Below, in pieces: positions 1 to 7,484 of a stretch of DNA of 11,666 nucleotides. The number at the start of each line of letters is the position of its first letter. Position 1 is the stretch's first letter. The position numbers and the translations under genes are program-made. The notes under the pieces are model-generated. The model saw nothing but the letters and a program-made list of their open reading frames with translations. It ran no database searches and was not told the origin of the DNA. The stretch covers positions 1 to 11,666 of the forward strand of contig JAGLEG010000300.1 of assembly GCA_023145185.1 (NCBI GenBank). Reading direction: 5' to 3'. This DNA comes from Thermoplasmata archaeon. GTDB taxonomy: Archaea > Thermoplasmatota > Penumbrarchaeia > Penumbrarchaeales > Penumbrarchaeaceae.

Positions 1-3000
1 CATCGCCGAGAGGCTGAGGTTGTACGAGCCCGGGATGGCAACCGCCCGCAGATCTCCTGGAGTGATCTCCGTCAGCGTCAAGGTGTGGTCGCCCCTTAGC
101 ATTCCCAGTGCCCCTCCGATGAGGTCTCCGGTCCGGGAATCCACGATATGGATGCTCGTGTACCCCTCGAAGGGTACTGTTGTGAATGAGTAAAGGGCCC
201 CGTCGTTGTCATCCAATATTCCGTTTCCGGAGAGCTCGGTGCATACGATGTAGAAGCTGTATGTTGTGTTGTACTCCAGGTCGGAAAAGAGGAAGGAGTG
301 GTTATTGGACTGTTCTACTTTCAAGTGCCTGGAGGGGTTCTGTCCGGAGATGCCGAAGAAGATGACAGCATCCGTGGGTTGATCGGTGTTCCAGGAGATC
401 GTAACGTTGTAGACGTCGAGGTCCACATTGAGGTTGGTGATGTTCGGCCAGGTGATATCCGGCGTCTCGATCCCGGTTGGTATTCCCAGCTCTGACGGGT
501 TCCCCGCCTCGTCCAGGGAGAGGACCGAGATCATGTAACTCGTCTCGGGGTCCAGCCCCTCGATCTCGATCCCCGTCCCATTGGTCGTTCCAAGGAGCGC
601 AAGTGGGTACGGATCGCCGGGAGATCTCGTATCATTCCCCTCGATCTCCACAAGATATACGTTGTAGCCCACGACATCATCGGAGACGGATGCATTCCAT
701 CCCACGGTGACGTTGGTGCCCTCCTCCATCTCGGCCCGAATGCCGGTGGGGGCCTCGGGGGAGATGAGATCCCTGGCGGTGACCTCCACCTCCTGCGACG
801 GAGAGCTCCTCAAACCCACCTCAGGGATGGCGACCACCCTGGCCGTGACCAGCGTACCATTTGGCACGTTCATGTATTGGGTGGTATTGGTTGCACTTCC
901 TGAAAAGAGGGTCCAGTTCAACCCCTCCTTTATGAAAACCTCGTAAAGGACCGTGTCATCCAGGTTCATCTCCCACGAGATATTGATGCCGTCCCCGAAC
1001 TCGATGATATCGGCTCTGGGTCCGCCTGGAGTGGCAGGGGCGCGAATATCGTCCGTTGTAAAGGTCAAGGTGTGATCATATGCAGTATTCACCTGTTCCC
1101 CATGGGTCCATGGTGCATCCTCGGTGTAGGTGAGGAGGATCTCCACATCGTGCATTACCATTGGGTCCGACATGTTCAGCGTCTTGTAGGGCAGCCACCA
1201 GGGCCCCGCCCGTCCCTCCACATCGGTTTGGGGGTGGCCCCCTCCATAGCCCAGGGTTCTGATCTGTGTATCTCCGTCCGAGCTGACCTTGTAGTCCACC
1301 CCATCCACCGGGCCGCCATTATCCGAATACTTGACGGATATGTCGATAAGATGATACCACTTCACCACTCCTCCGCCGAGGTCCCCGGCGTCGCAGGGGA
1401 TATCGTTCGTCGTGTTATAGAAGGAGATATTTGACCCACCCGTCAGGAAGGTTCTGAGGTCAGATGGGAGGCCGTCATCCACCGTCGAGTTGAATATATC
1501 CACAGCTGAGTTGTCCGCCCTGATGGACACGTTGTCCCTGTCGGGGGATATCTGGCAATCCTCCATCCTGAGGTATTCATTATCCGTCAGGTACAACCCC
1601 TCCGAGACATTTGAATCAAAGATGGATGTCCCGTTGCTTCCAATTATCAGGGCGGGGGCAGGTCCAACGATGTCGAATGAGAAGTTCTTCCCCTCGTCCA
1701 TGCAGATGACGGCCTGACCAACTCCATCGAAGGACTCATCGATCGAGGGCTCATACCTGTAGATGATCTCCTCCCCGCCGATGATGGAATCCTCCACAAC
1801 GTGGTCCAGGTGGCCCTCCTCCTCGAAGATAGGATAGACCCCCCAGTGATAATCTGCGGAGATGTTGGTGTCATTTATCAGGAGGTTGCCGGACCTGTTC
1901 ATGAGGATGGCATGTTCTCCCGATCCGATGATCTTCATCGTCCTGATCGCGATATTGTGTGATGAGTTGAAGAGCACCGCGTCTCCCTCCGAGCAGTTTA
2001 TGGTCGTTGAGAGCACACTCCCTCCGGTGGTGCCATCAAAGACCATCGCATCCGTGGGAGATCTAATGTCACAATTGTTCACAGTGAAGGCCGAGCCTCC
2101 GCTGATGATCACTGCTTCGGATGACCTGGATGTGATCGAGCTTTCATATATCGTATGGCCGGCATTGCTTAACCCTGTAAGATGCAATGAGGTGTTATTG
2201 GTCCTGATACTGCAGGTCCTGATGTCGAGATCACCGATGAAGATGTTCCGTATCCCGTATTCTCCAACTATGTCCACGTTTTTGAACCACAACTTGGAAT
2301 TGCTGTCCACGGACCAGCCGTCACTCCCGATGATCTCTGTTCCATCCAAGTAGTAATAGCCACCCAACCCCGTCAATCCTGTATCGCATTCGTAGAAGAC
2401 AGAATTGTCGAAGCGGAGTCTGTAGAGGGAATAGATGTTCTGTGCGGTATGATGGTAGTGTTCGTTATATGCGCCAACATCGCAGAATGAGATGTTGCAA
2501 TCCTTGAACCAGAAGACCTTGTCATTGTTCTGTGAATCCGAGGAGGAATTCACCCCCACCTTACACCTTGTTATCGTGGTCCTTTCGATGCTGCTTGCAC
2601 CACGGGCATCATTAGTCCAGAACCCCGATTCACAATCGAAGATGTTCACATCCTGCACTGTACTGAGCGGGCTGTAGTAGTCCAGGGAGATGCCCGCACA
2701 ACACCTTCCTATATCGGTTCTGTAAACGCCGTTCCCGTAATCGCTAACCATATAATGTATTCCGCTAACGTCGCAGTCCATGATGGTGGTGTCCTCGATG
2801 GTCGCATATCCCTTCTGGATGTAGATGCCATGCCCCGTCATGTTGTGGACGTTGCAATTCTGGATCTTGAGGTTGGAGGCGTAGGCGCTGCCGCTGATGG
2901 ATTGCCCTCCATGAAGCCATATTCCTTGATGGGATCCGTACACCTCCACGTTCTTGATCGTATGGTAGAATCCGTTCTGGACCTTGATCGCCGCATCATC

Positions 3001-3471
3001 CCATTGTGTGCCGGAGTAGGTGTATTTTCCGCCGTCGATGGTCGCGGACCTTCCGTAATAATCCGGGGCTCCGCACGTGATAATAAGGCTCGCCCTCCAC
3101 AGCCAGCTTGAAGGATTATATGGGTGGTCCCAGGTGCCGTAGACGGGGGAGGAGATCGATGCGAAGACGGTGAATTCCTCGCCCGCGGCGGCCTTGAGGG
3201 TGATTGGCTTGTTCACGATCACCTTCTCGTGGTATGTCCCCGAATGGACAACTACGATGTCCCCAACACCGGCGGCTGCGACGGCGTCGCCTATATGCGC
3301 GTACGTCTGTCCGGATCCCACGTGGAACTCCACCCCTGCGCCCGGCAGAATGGGGTCCTCCTGTTCCTCAAGAGGGGATAGGAATAACGATGTATTGCCA
3401 GATACGGAGATGAGGAGGGAGGCGCACGCAACCAGTGTGATAAGCAAGAGATACGGTCTACCAGATGTCAT
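1..3471 (-). CDS. Secreted beta-helix / fibronectin-III surface protein, N-terminal 1157 residues (C-terminus off left edge)
   Basis: The minus frame is open from the ATG at 3471 to the window edge without a stop, giving 1157 residues. Residues 1-24 look like a signal peptide (basic start, then a LLLITLVACASLLISV core). Residues 46-95 hold the typical opening of NosD/pectin-lyase-fold proteins (GSGQTYAHIGDAV, VHSGTYHEKV). Residues about 100-700 are irregular beta-helix turns, many carrying a Cys before a beta-strand (QNCNV, FDCES, KDCNI, NNCDI). A small beta-sandwich-like domain (about 700-805) precedes three fibronectin-III-like domains (about 811-898, 905-1000, 1003-1097). A carboxypeptidase-regulatory-like domain appears to begin near 1103. 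Many N-x-S/T sites suggest surface glycosylation. GGAGGG lies 6 bases before the start. Function is inferred: extracellular adhesion or carbohydrate binding. The C-terminal anchor cannot be seen. An enzymatic pectin-lyase-type role is possible, but no catalytic site is recognised. Confidence 0.9.
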   Translation of the reverse strand, partial: MTSGRPYLLLITLVACASLLISVSGNTSLFLSPLEEQEDPILPGAGVEFHVGSGQTYAHIGDAVAAAGVGDIVVVHSGTYHEKVIVNKPITLKAAAGEEFTVFASISSPVYGTWDHPYNPSSWLWRASLIITCGAPDYYGRSATIDGGKYTYSGTQWDDAAIKVQNGFYHTIKNVEVYGSHQGIWLHGGQSISGSAYASNLKIQNCNVHNMTGHGIYIQKGYATIEDTTIMDCDVSGIHYMVSDYGNGVYRTDIGRCCAGISLDYYSPLSTVQDVNIFDCESGFWTNDARGASSIERTTITRCKVGVNSSSDSQNNDKVFWFKDCNISFCDVGAYNEHYHHTAQNIYSLYRLRFDNSVFYECDTGLTGLGGYYYLDGTEIIGSDGWSVDSNSKLWFKNVDIVGEYGIRNIFIGDLDIRTCSIRTNNTSLHLTGLSNAGHTIYESSITSRSSEAVIISGGSAFTVNNCDIRSPTDAMVFDGTTGGSVLSTTINCSEGDAVLFNSSHNIAIRTMKIIGSGEHAILMNRSGNLLINDTNISADYHWGVYPIFEEEGHLDHVVEDSIIGGEEIIYRYEPSIDESFDGVGQAVICMDEGKNFSFDIVGPAPALIIGSNGTSIFDSNVSEGLYLTDNEYLRMEDCQISPDRDNVSIRADNSAVDIFNSTVDDGLPSDLRTFLTGGSNISFYNTTNDIPCDAGDLGGGVVKWYHLIDISVKYSDNGGPVDGVDYKVSSDGDTQIRTLGYGGGHPQTDVEGRAGPWWLPYKTLNMSDPMVMHDVEILLTYTEDAPWTHGEQVNTAYDHTLTFTTDDIRAPATPGGPRADIIEFGDGINISWEMNLDDTVLYEVFIKEGLNWTLFSGSATNTTQYMNVPNGTLVTARVVAIPEVGLRSSPSQEVEVTARDLISPEAPTGIRAEMEEGTNVTVGWNASVSDDVVGYNVYLVEIEGNDTRSPGDPYPLALLGTTNGTGIEIEGLDPETSYMISVLSLDEAGNPSELGIPTGIETPDITWPNITNLNVDLDVYNVTISWNTDQPTDAVIFFGISGQNPSRHLKVEQSNNHSFLFSDLEYNTTYSFYIVCTELSGNGILDDNDGALYSFTTVPFEGYTSIHIVDSRTGDLIGGALGMLRGDHTLTLTEITPGDLRAVAIPGSYNLSLSAM

Positions 3472-3477
3472 TATATG

Positions 3478-3520
3478 CCCTCCGTTCCTCCACTATCATT
3501 TCTCTATAGCATATATAATA
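3478..3520 (-). promoter_or_regulatory. Promoter and RBS of the beta-helix protein gene
   Basis: Read on the minus strand, TATTATATAT at 3520-3511 is a good archaeal TATA box. A transcript starting about 25 bases on (near 3490) would include two Shine-Dalgarno-like runs, GGAGG at 3491-3487 and GGAGGG at 3483-3478. The second is 6 bases from the ATG at 3471, which supports that start. The exact transcription start is inferred. Confidence 0.5.
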
Positions 3521-3550
3521 TGTCTCACCGGGGCCAGGATACGGTCAGGG

Positions 3551-3557
3551 TTTAATA
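3551..3557 (+). promoter_or_regulatory. TATA box for a leaderless transcript of the DUF4352-like gene
   Basis: TTTAATA is centred 25 bases before the ATG at 3579, the usual archaeal TATA-to-start distance, so the mRNA probably begins at or next to the start codon. This argues against the in-frame TTG at 3558, which would directly abut this box. Confidence 0.45.
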
Positions 3558-3578
3558 TTGAGAAGTGGATATGATAAT

Positions 3579-4457
3579 ATGGAGAAGAAGAACGCCATAT
3601 TGATGGTCGTCGGGATCATTGTAGCGATCATTCTTGTAATTTCATTCGTTATGGTCTCTTCTCCGAATGACGATGTACCGAAGGATGACGATATCCCCGA
3701 GAACATCGATCCCGATCCGGATGATGGGAACGAGACCCCGGCACTTCCATCGCTGCCCTACGTCGTCCACGACCTGTTCTACACGGAGAGGTTGACATCG
3801 ACCATGTATTCATCGACGCCCGGATATTACTGGCTCGTGGTGGACCTGGAAGTGGAGAACACCCTTGGCCGGGAGCTCATGTACTCTGCCTTTGTATTCC
3901 AAGCTGTCACATCCTCCGGGTCATACCTGCCTTCCATGTATCCGGAATATATTCCCGGAACGCTTGATGACAGGCTGCTTCGATCAAATGAGTCCCAGCG
4001 GGGGTGGGTCCACTACGAGATACCCGGCATCGAGGAGGTGATCCGCCTCGATCTGGTGGAAAACATTTGGATCGCCGATCACACCCTGAACCTGTCGGAT
4101 AGGGACGTTGATATGAGGCCGTGGCGGAGCCCGGTGAGCCTTTCGGTCCAGGAGATGGGAAGGGATGACACCGATCCGGCAGGTTTCGCATTCTGCGTGT
4201 ACAGGGCCGATAACATCGGTGAGAACGTCACGCATTTCGAGGTCTGGAAGCTGCAGATGAACACGACGGACGGCATCAAGGACTGCATTTTCAATGGAGA
4301 TCCGGGCCCCTCCGATCTCCACCCCGGCGATAACAGGACCTGCAAGGTCTATATCGATATCCCGCAAGGGTCCGATGTCACCCCATTAACGCTGATGTCC
4401 CCCTGGGAAGGGATCACGATATCTATAGACCCCGTCCTCTATGAGGGCAAGATATGA
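3579..4457 (+). CDS. Membrane-anchored extracellular protein with DUF4352-like domain
   Basis: The protein has 292 residues from the ATG at 3579. A TTG seven codons earlier would abut the likely TATA box and is less likely. Residues 5-27 are one strongly hydrophobic segment (ILMVVGIIVAIILVISFVMV) after Lys-Lys, with no lipobox Cys, so it is probably an uncleaved N-terminal anchor. An Asp/Pro-rich linker (about 28-55) follows. Residues about 60-165 resemble DUF4352/TRF2-like beta-sandwich domains: a YWLVVDLEVEN strand, an F-x-F-Q strand, and the late motif RGWVHYEIP. A second beta-rich region (about 185-292) holds three Cys (C206, C236, C255), two of which could form a disulphide. It diverges from the large beta-helix gene, and both products are expected outside the cell. 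Molecular function is unknown; the DUF4352 assignment is by motif resemblance only. Confidence 0.85.
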   Translation: MEKKNAILMVVGIIVAIILVISFVMVSSPNDDVPKDDDIPENIDPDPDDGNETPALPSLPYVVHDLFYTERLTSTMYSSTPGYYWLVVDLEVENTLGRELMYSAFVFQAVTSSGSYLPSMYPEYIPGTLDDRLLRSNESQRGWVHYEIPGIEEVIRLDLVENIWIADHTLNLSDRDVDMRPWRSPVSLSVQEMGRDDTDPAGFAFCVYRADNIGENVTHFEVWKLQMNTTDGIKDCIFNGDPGPSDLHPGDNRTCKVYIDIPQGSDVTPLTLMSPWEGITISIDPVLYEGKI

Positions 4458-4522
4458 ACGATCTTATTCGCTTTCCTGGCGGTTCCATGGTGGGGTGCAC
4501 CTCATATTTATACAACAGGTTG

Positions 4523-4566
4523 AGCAACTACGTTGTGGGTGAATCTGGATATATTGCGTAGTTGCT
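4523..4566. repeat. 10-base perfect inverted repeat with 24-base loop
   Basis: AGCAACTACG at 4523-4532 is the exact reverse complement of CGTAGTTGCT at 4557-4566. A second outer pair, CAACA at 4513-4517 and TGTTG at 4577-4581, is also complementary but offset. It could be a transcript stem-loop at the 3' side of the upstream gene, a protein-binding dyad, or the remnant of a small element. No U-tract follows, so a bacterial-type terminator is unlikely. Confidence 0.6.
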
Positions 4567-4678
4567 GAATTGCCTTTGTTGACAATGTTCTCATGTGTGG
4601 CGGACCCGCCATCCTTTGGAGATGTGGCGTCATGAAAAGATACACATACAAATATTATGGCGTTATAAATGACGTAAT

Positions 4679-4690
4679 AAATATATATTA
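4679..4690 (+). promoter_or_regulatory. TATA box for the DUF4143 ATPase gene
   Basis: AAATATATATTA sits about 26 bases before the ATG at 4712. No Shine-Dalgarno run precedes that ATG (TTGTTTATAT), which fits a leaderless transcript. Confidence 0.45.
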
Positions 4691-4711
4691 TGCCCTCTCT
4701 ATTGTTTATAT

Positions 4712-5980
4712 ATGCTGGATAAAAGGGAACTGGAGAGATATCTTGCGGACAAGAGGAATGATCTCTCAAGGTTGGAGATAAGAAAGAGGAATATCGTTCT
4801 CACACCTTCAAGGGAGTTCATTCAGGTCATTTATGGCCCCCGGAGGGCCGGGAAATCATATATGTTGCTCGATATGGTCAAGGAAATGGACCCGGACCGT
4901 GTCCTTTACCTCAATTTCGATGATATCCAACTTGACGGATGGTCAGCCATGGACGTTTTCGATTCGGTCTCCATCTTCCATGAGATATACGGAAGGGAAC
5001 CCGATACGATAGTGCTGGATGAGATTCAGAGGATAGAGGGATGGGCCCGGGCGGTCATCTCCCTCTATGAAAAAAAGAGATACAGGATCTTCCTCACCGG
5101 TTCCAGCTCAGGACTTCTTGCAAGGGAGATCGATACTTCTCTCAGGGGAAGGTCACTTAAACAGGTCCTCTTTCCACTTTCCTTCAGGGAGTACCTCTCC
5201 TTCAGGGATATTGAGATCTCGGATCATCCGGGAACCAATGAGATCGTGATGATCAGAAGGGCACTTATGGAATACCTGGAGAAAGGCTCCTTTCCTGGTA
5301 TAATTGGTGAAGATGTGCTCGGGCAGAGGTTCTACGATGATTATGTGGATCTTGTGGTGTATCGGGACCTTGTGGAGAGATTCGGCATCTCCAACCTTCC
5401 GATGTTGAGATTTCTCATAAGGAATGTAATATCATCATATTCCAAGCCTCTTTCCATTAACAGATTGGCCAATACATGGAGATCATTGAGATACGAGGGC
5501 TCGAAGAAGACCCTGTATCTGTACCTCTCATATCTGGAGGATGTGGGATTCGCCTTACTATTGAAGAAGTATTCCAGATCGGAGAGGACCTCGGGTCTGT
5601 CCACTCCCAAGGTGTATCTTCCCGACTCGGGACTTGCGTCGAACATACTGGGACCGCAGATAGGAAGGGAGATGGAGAATGCAGTTATCGTTGAGATGCT
5701 CAGAAGGACCTCCATGGATCCTTCGATCAAGGTATTCTACTGGAAGGAAAACGGGAATGAGATGGATCTCGTGATCACAAAAAATGAAGAGGTTGTGGAT
5801 CTGATCCAGGTAACCAATTCACTGACCCATGAGAACATCGAAAGGGAGATCGATCCCTTCGACAGGTTCCCGGATGGAGATGAAACGACCGGGAGGACCT
5901 TGATCACCTGGACCGGTGAGGAGAGGCTTTCCGAAGGGGTCAGGGTTGTCTCTTTGTGGGAGTTCCTTCTTGAAATTTGA
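4712..5980 (+). CDS. AAA-type ATPase with C-terminal DUF4143 domain
   Basis: The 422-residue length is normal for this family. Walker A is GPRRAGKS (42-49), Walker B is TIVLDEIQ (99-106, D103-E104), and a sensor-like FLTGSSS lies at 127-133. The next block, LRGRSLKQVLFPLSFREYL (144-162), is a family hallmark. DUF4143 follows: YRDLVERFGI (217-226), a winged-helix-like segment (about 230-290), then a PD-(D/E)XK-like end with E322/E328, FYWKENGNEMDLVI (342-355, D352) and DLIQVT (363-368). The usual E/D-x-K is IQVT here, so nuclease activity is uncertain. These ATPases are widespread and multicopy in archaea and their cellular role is poorly known; DNA-related or mobile-element-linked roles are proposed. 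The gene stands alone with its own promoter and converges on the radical SAM gene. A plasmid or mobile origin is possible but not shown. Confidence 0.92.
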   Translation: MLDKRELERYLADKRNDLSRLEIRKRNIVLTPSREFIQVIYGPRRAGKSYMLLDMVKEMDPDRVLYLNFDDIQLDGWSAMDVFDSVSIFHEIYGREPDTIVLDEIQRIEGWARAVISLYEKKRYRIFLTGSSSGLLAREIDTSLRGRSLKQVLFPLSFREYLSFRDIEISDHPGTNEIVMIRRALMEYLEKGSFPGIIGEDVLGQRFYDDYVDLVVYRDLVERFGISNLPMLRFLIRNVISSYSKPLSINRLANTWRSLRYEGSKKTLYLYLSYLEDVGFALLLKKYSRSERTSGLSTPKVYLPDSGLASNILGPQIGREMENAVIVEMLRRTSMDPSIKVFYWKENGNEMDLVITKNEEVVDLIQVTNSLTHENIEREIDPFDRFPDGDETTGRTLITWTGEERLSEGVRVVSLWEFLLEI

Positions 5981-5989
5981 ACCCTCCAT

Positions 5990-6001
5990 CTTTTCAAAAA
6001 G
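5990..6001. terminator. Possible bidirectional T-tract terminator between convergent genes
   Basis: The 83-base gap between two convergent stops holds CTTTTCAAAAAG. This gives a T4 run on the plus strand just past the ATPase stop and a T5 run on the minus strand past the radical SAM stop. Archaeal RNA polymerase terminates at such U-tracts without a stable hairpin. The runs are short, so the call is tentative. Confidence 0.3.
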
Positions 6002-6063
6002 AATATTAATAGTCACGAACTTATTATCTTGAACTCTACTCTCAGCAGTTCATTTCAGCGATC

Positions 6064-7041
6064 TCAGATATGTTCCAAGTTCCTGAGGTAGAACGACCTC
6101 CCTTCATGTTCCACCCGTTTTATTGCTCGTCTCTTCACCAATCTCTCCATTTGATCCCATTCCTTCCCCTTCCTTTCGAGCAGCTTCCTGACTGCATCTT
6201 CCCTCATCGGGTGAACCGATGTAATGCTCAGGAGGTCTTTCTCAACATCGCCCAATGATGCAAAACCGCCACCCTCATATCCTATGAGCAATCTGACCTC
6301 GCTCGTCTGTTTCCTGTAGATCTGATAGGCCATGTTCAGGCTATCTTCGGATGGTCTTGAGGCCCACTTCTCTGCCGGTGGGCGGGTAGGTATTGAGATA
6401 TTGGCAATGGATGGGGAGATGACACCAATGAGATCAGCAGTGGCCTTGATGGGCTCCTCCGAATCGTTGATACCATTGACCATCATCGTCTCGGTTTCAA
6501 GTGTTCCATTATATCCTTTTGAAAAGGATCTGATCCCATCCAGGATATCATCAAGCTTAAGGTCACGGTGCGGTCTGTTGATCTTCCTCCAGGTCAACTC
6601 GTCAACAGTATCAACCTTTATTGACACGAGATCTGCCAGGGAGAGGTCATCCCTCACATCCTCTCTGTACATGAGTGAAGAATTTGTTATCACCGCGGTT
6701 TTTACGCCCAGGTCAGATATCAGCTCGAGGGACCTTCCCAGATCTATATCCAGAGTGGGTTCACCGTCAGGGACGAACGTGATGTAGTCGATCTTTTGAT
6801 CCATTTTCTCGGCAGATCCGACCTTGCTGGAAACGGCCTCGAATATCTTTTCGGGACCGAAGAAATGCCCTCTTTCAGCGCTTAGGTCTTTTGTCCTTCC
6901 CAGCTGGCAGTAGCTACAGGAATACGAACAGATCTTGGGGGGGATGTTGTTCACTCCCAGGCTTCTCCCCAATCTTCTGGAGGGAACCGGGCCGAAGGCC
7001 AACTTCTCCGGGTCCCAATTCTCCAAGGTTTGCGCTATCAT
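6064..7041 (-). CDS. Radical SAM protein, COG0731-like (wyosine synthase-related)
   Basis: The 325-residue protein opens with FGPVPSRRLGRSLGVNN (16-32), a signature of this radical SAM subfamily. The [4Fe-4S]/SAM motif CX3CX2C follows (C38, C42, C45, in CSYSCSYCQLGRT), then GEPTL (93-97) in the SAM-binding region and strands ending VITNSSL (117-123) and VSIKVDT (139-145). Residues about 275-322 look like a C-terminal winged helix (EDAVRKLLERKG, then a basic helix and RSFYLRNL). Relatives are grouped with the tRNA-wyosine enzyme TYW1 in COG0731, but this one lacks the TYW1 flavodoxin part and its substrate is unknown. GGTG at 7052-7049 is a plausible RBS 7 bases from the start. It diverges from the regulator of the cofactor operon across a 105-base dyad-rich gap, so joint regulation is possible. 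Confidence 0.88.
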   Translation of the reverse strand: MIAQTLENWDPEKLAFGPVPSRRLGRSLGVNNIPPKICSYSCSYCQLGRTKDLSAERGHFFGPEKIFEAVSSKVGSAEKMDQKIDYITFVPDGEPTLDIDLGRSLELISDLGVKTAVITNSSLMYREDVRDDLSLADLVSIKVDTVDELTWRKINRPHRDLKLDDILDGIRSFSKGYNGTLETETMMVNGINDSEEPIKATADLIGVISPSIANISIPTRPPAEKWASRPSEDSLNMAYQIYRKQTSEVRLLIGYEGGGFASLGDVEKDLLSITSVHPMREDAVRKLLERKGKEWDQMERLVKRRAIKRVEHEGRSFYLRNLEHI

Positions 7042-7073
7042 ATACTTGCACCATCCACTCAGATTGCGTGAAT

Positions 7074-7082
7074 AATAATAAA
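7074..7082 (-). promoter_or_regulatory. Possible TATA box of the radical SAM gene
   Basis: On the minus strand this AT-rich stretch reads as a TTTATTATT-type box, about 37 bases before the start at 7041. That allows a leader of roughly 11 bases containing the GGTG RBS. The box is less canonical than the others here. Confidence 0.35.
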
Positions 7083-7083
7083 T

Positions 7084-7145
7084 CTATTGCATAGATATTG
7101 CTCAATAGTGCAATGGGTTTATATATGACTTCTCATATGAGCAAT
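7084..7145. promoter_or_regulatory. Cluster of dyads around the DUF134 promoter (putative operators)
   Basis: Several related palindromes crowd 62 bases: CTATTGCATAG (7084-7094), TATTG-CT-CAATA (7096-7107), ATTGCA (7086-7091) facing TGCAAT (7109-7114), and the perfect 10-base palindrome CTCATATGAG (7132-7141). In addition ATTGCTCA (7097-7104) is exactly inverted as TGAGCAAT (7138-7145), so these arms flank the TATA box. The layout suits repression by a dimeric DNA-binding protein, most simply the DUF134 product itself, and could also affect the divergent radical SAM gene. Confidence 0.5.
7118..7126 (+). promoter_or_regulatory. TATA box of the DUF134/cofactor operon
   Basis: TTTATATAT is centred 25 bases before the GTG at 7147, with no Shine-Dalgarno between. 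A leaderless transcript beginning at the GTG is the simplest reading and supports that start codon. Confidence 0.5.
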
Positions 7146-7146
7146 T

Positions 7147-7476
7147 GTGCGATGGAGAAACGGCTCACGTAGATGTTCAAGATGGATCGAGAACATACCC
7201 GAGGTCAGCCTGTATAAACCTGCTGGCGTCCCTTTGAGGAACATGGAGATAGTGGAGATCTCGCTCGTCGAGATCGAGGCTGTCAGGCTCACGGACCTTG
7301 AGGGATTGACGCAGGAAGAGGCGGCCCAGAAAATGGGCATATCCAGAAGGAGCTTCTGGAACGATCTGATGACCGCAAGAAAGAAGATCGCCTATGCGCT
7401 TTCAAACGGATGTGCGATCCAGATCATCAACGGTAATGTTCGTTTCTCAAAAGAGATAATTGAAAAAAAGGAGTAA
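7147..7476 (+). CDS. DUF134 family helix-turn-helix regulator
   Basis: The 109-residue protein starts at a GTG. It has the DUF134 hallmark KPAGVPLRNMEIVEISLVE (24-42), the 'Y/F-KPAGVPL' motif that precedes the DNA-binding part. A sigma-70 region-4-like helix-turn-helix follows: LTQEEAAQKMGISRRSFWND (54-73) and basic helix TARKKIAYAL (76-85). The Arg-rich first 15 residues match the basic N-terminus usual in the family, which supports the GTG over any internal ATG. DUF134 proteins are small putative DNA-binding proteins often found next to NifX/NifB-domain genes, as here. It heads the operon and is preceded by several dyads, so it probably controls its own transcription and that of the cofactor genes. 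The inducing signal is unknown; metal or Fe-S status is a reasonable guess. Confidence 0.9.
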   Translation: MRWRNGSRRCSRWIENIPEVSLYKPAGVPLRNMEIVEISLVEIEAVRLTDLEGLTQEEAAQKMGISRRSFWNDLMTARKKIAYALSNGCAIQIINGNVRFSKEIIEKKE

Positions 7477-7484
7477 TGATATAA

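Larger units (their letters stand above)
4458..4711. other. Intergenic spacer with inverted repeat and hairpin
   Basis: No gene is supported in this 254-base gap. It holds a perfect 10-base inverted repeat (4523-4532 and 4557-4566), a short GC hairpin TGGCGG/CCGCCA (4598-4611, 2-base centre), TATA-like stretches at 4503-4512 and 4664-4670, and an AT-rich promoter just before the ATPase gene. Short open frames here on both strands have no RBS or recognisable motif. Confidence 0.6.

Noticed and set aside
298..3413. Many plus-strand open frames opposite the beta-helix gene
   Set aside because: They are antisense shadows: the minus frame is unbroken for 1157 codons with signal peptide and recognisable domains, while the plus frames are short, unrelated in sequence to known motifs and lack RBS.
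4464..4781. Short open frames on both strands in the spacer before the ATPase gene
   Set aside because: No RBS, no motif and odd composition; one overlaps the start of the ATPase gene in another frame.
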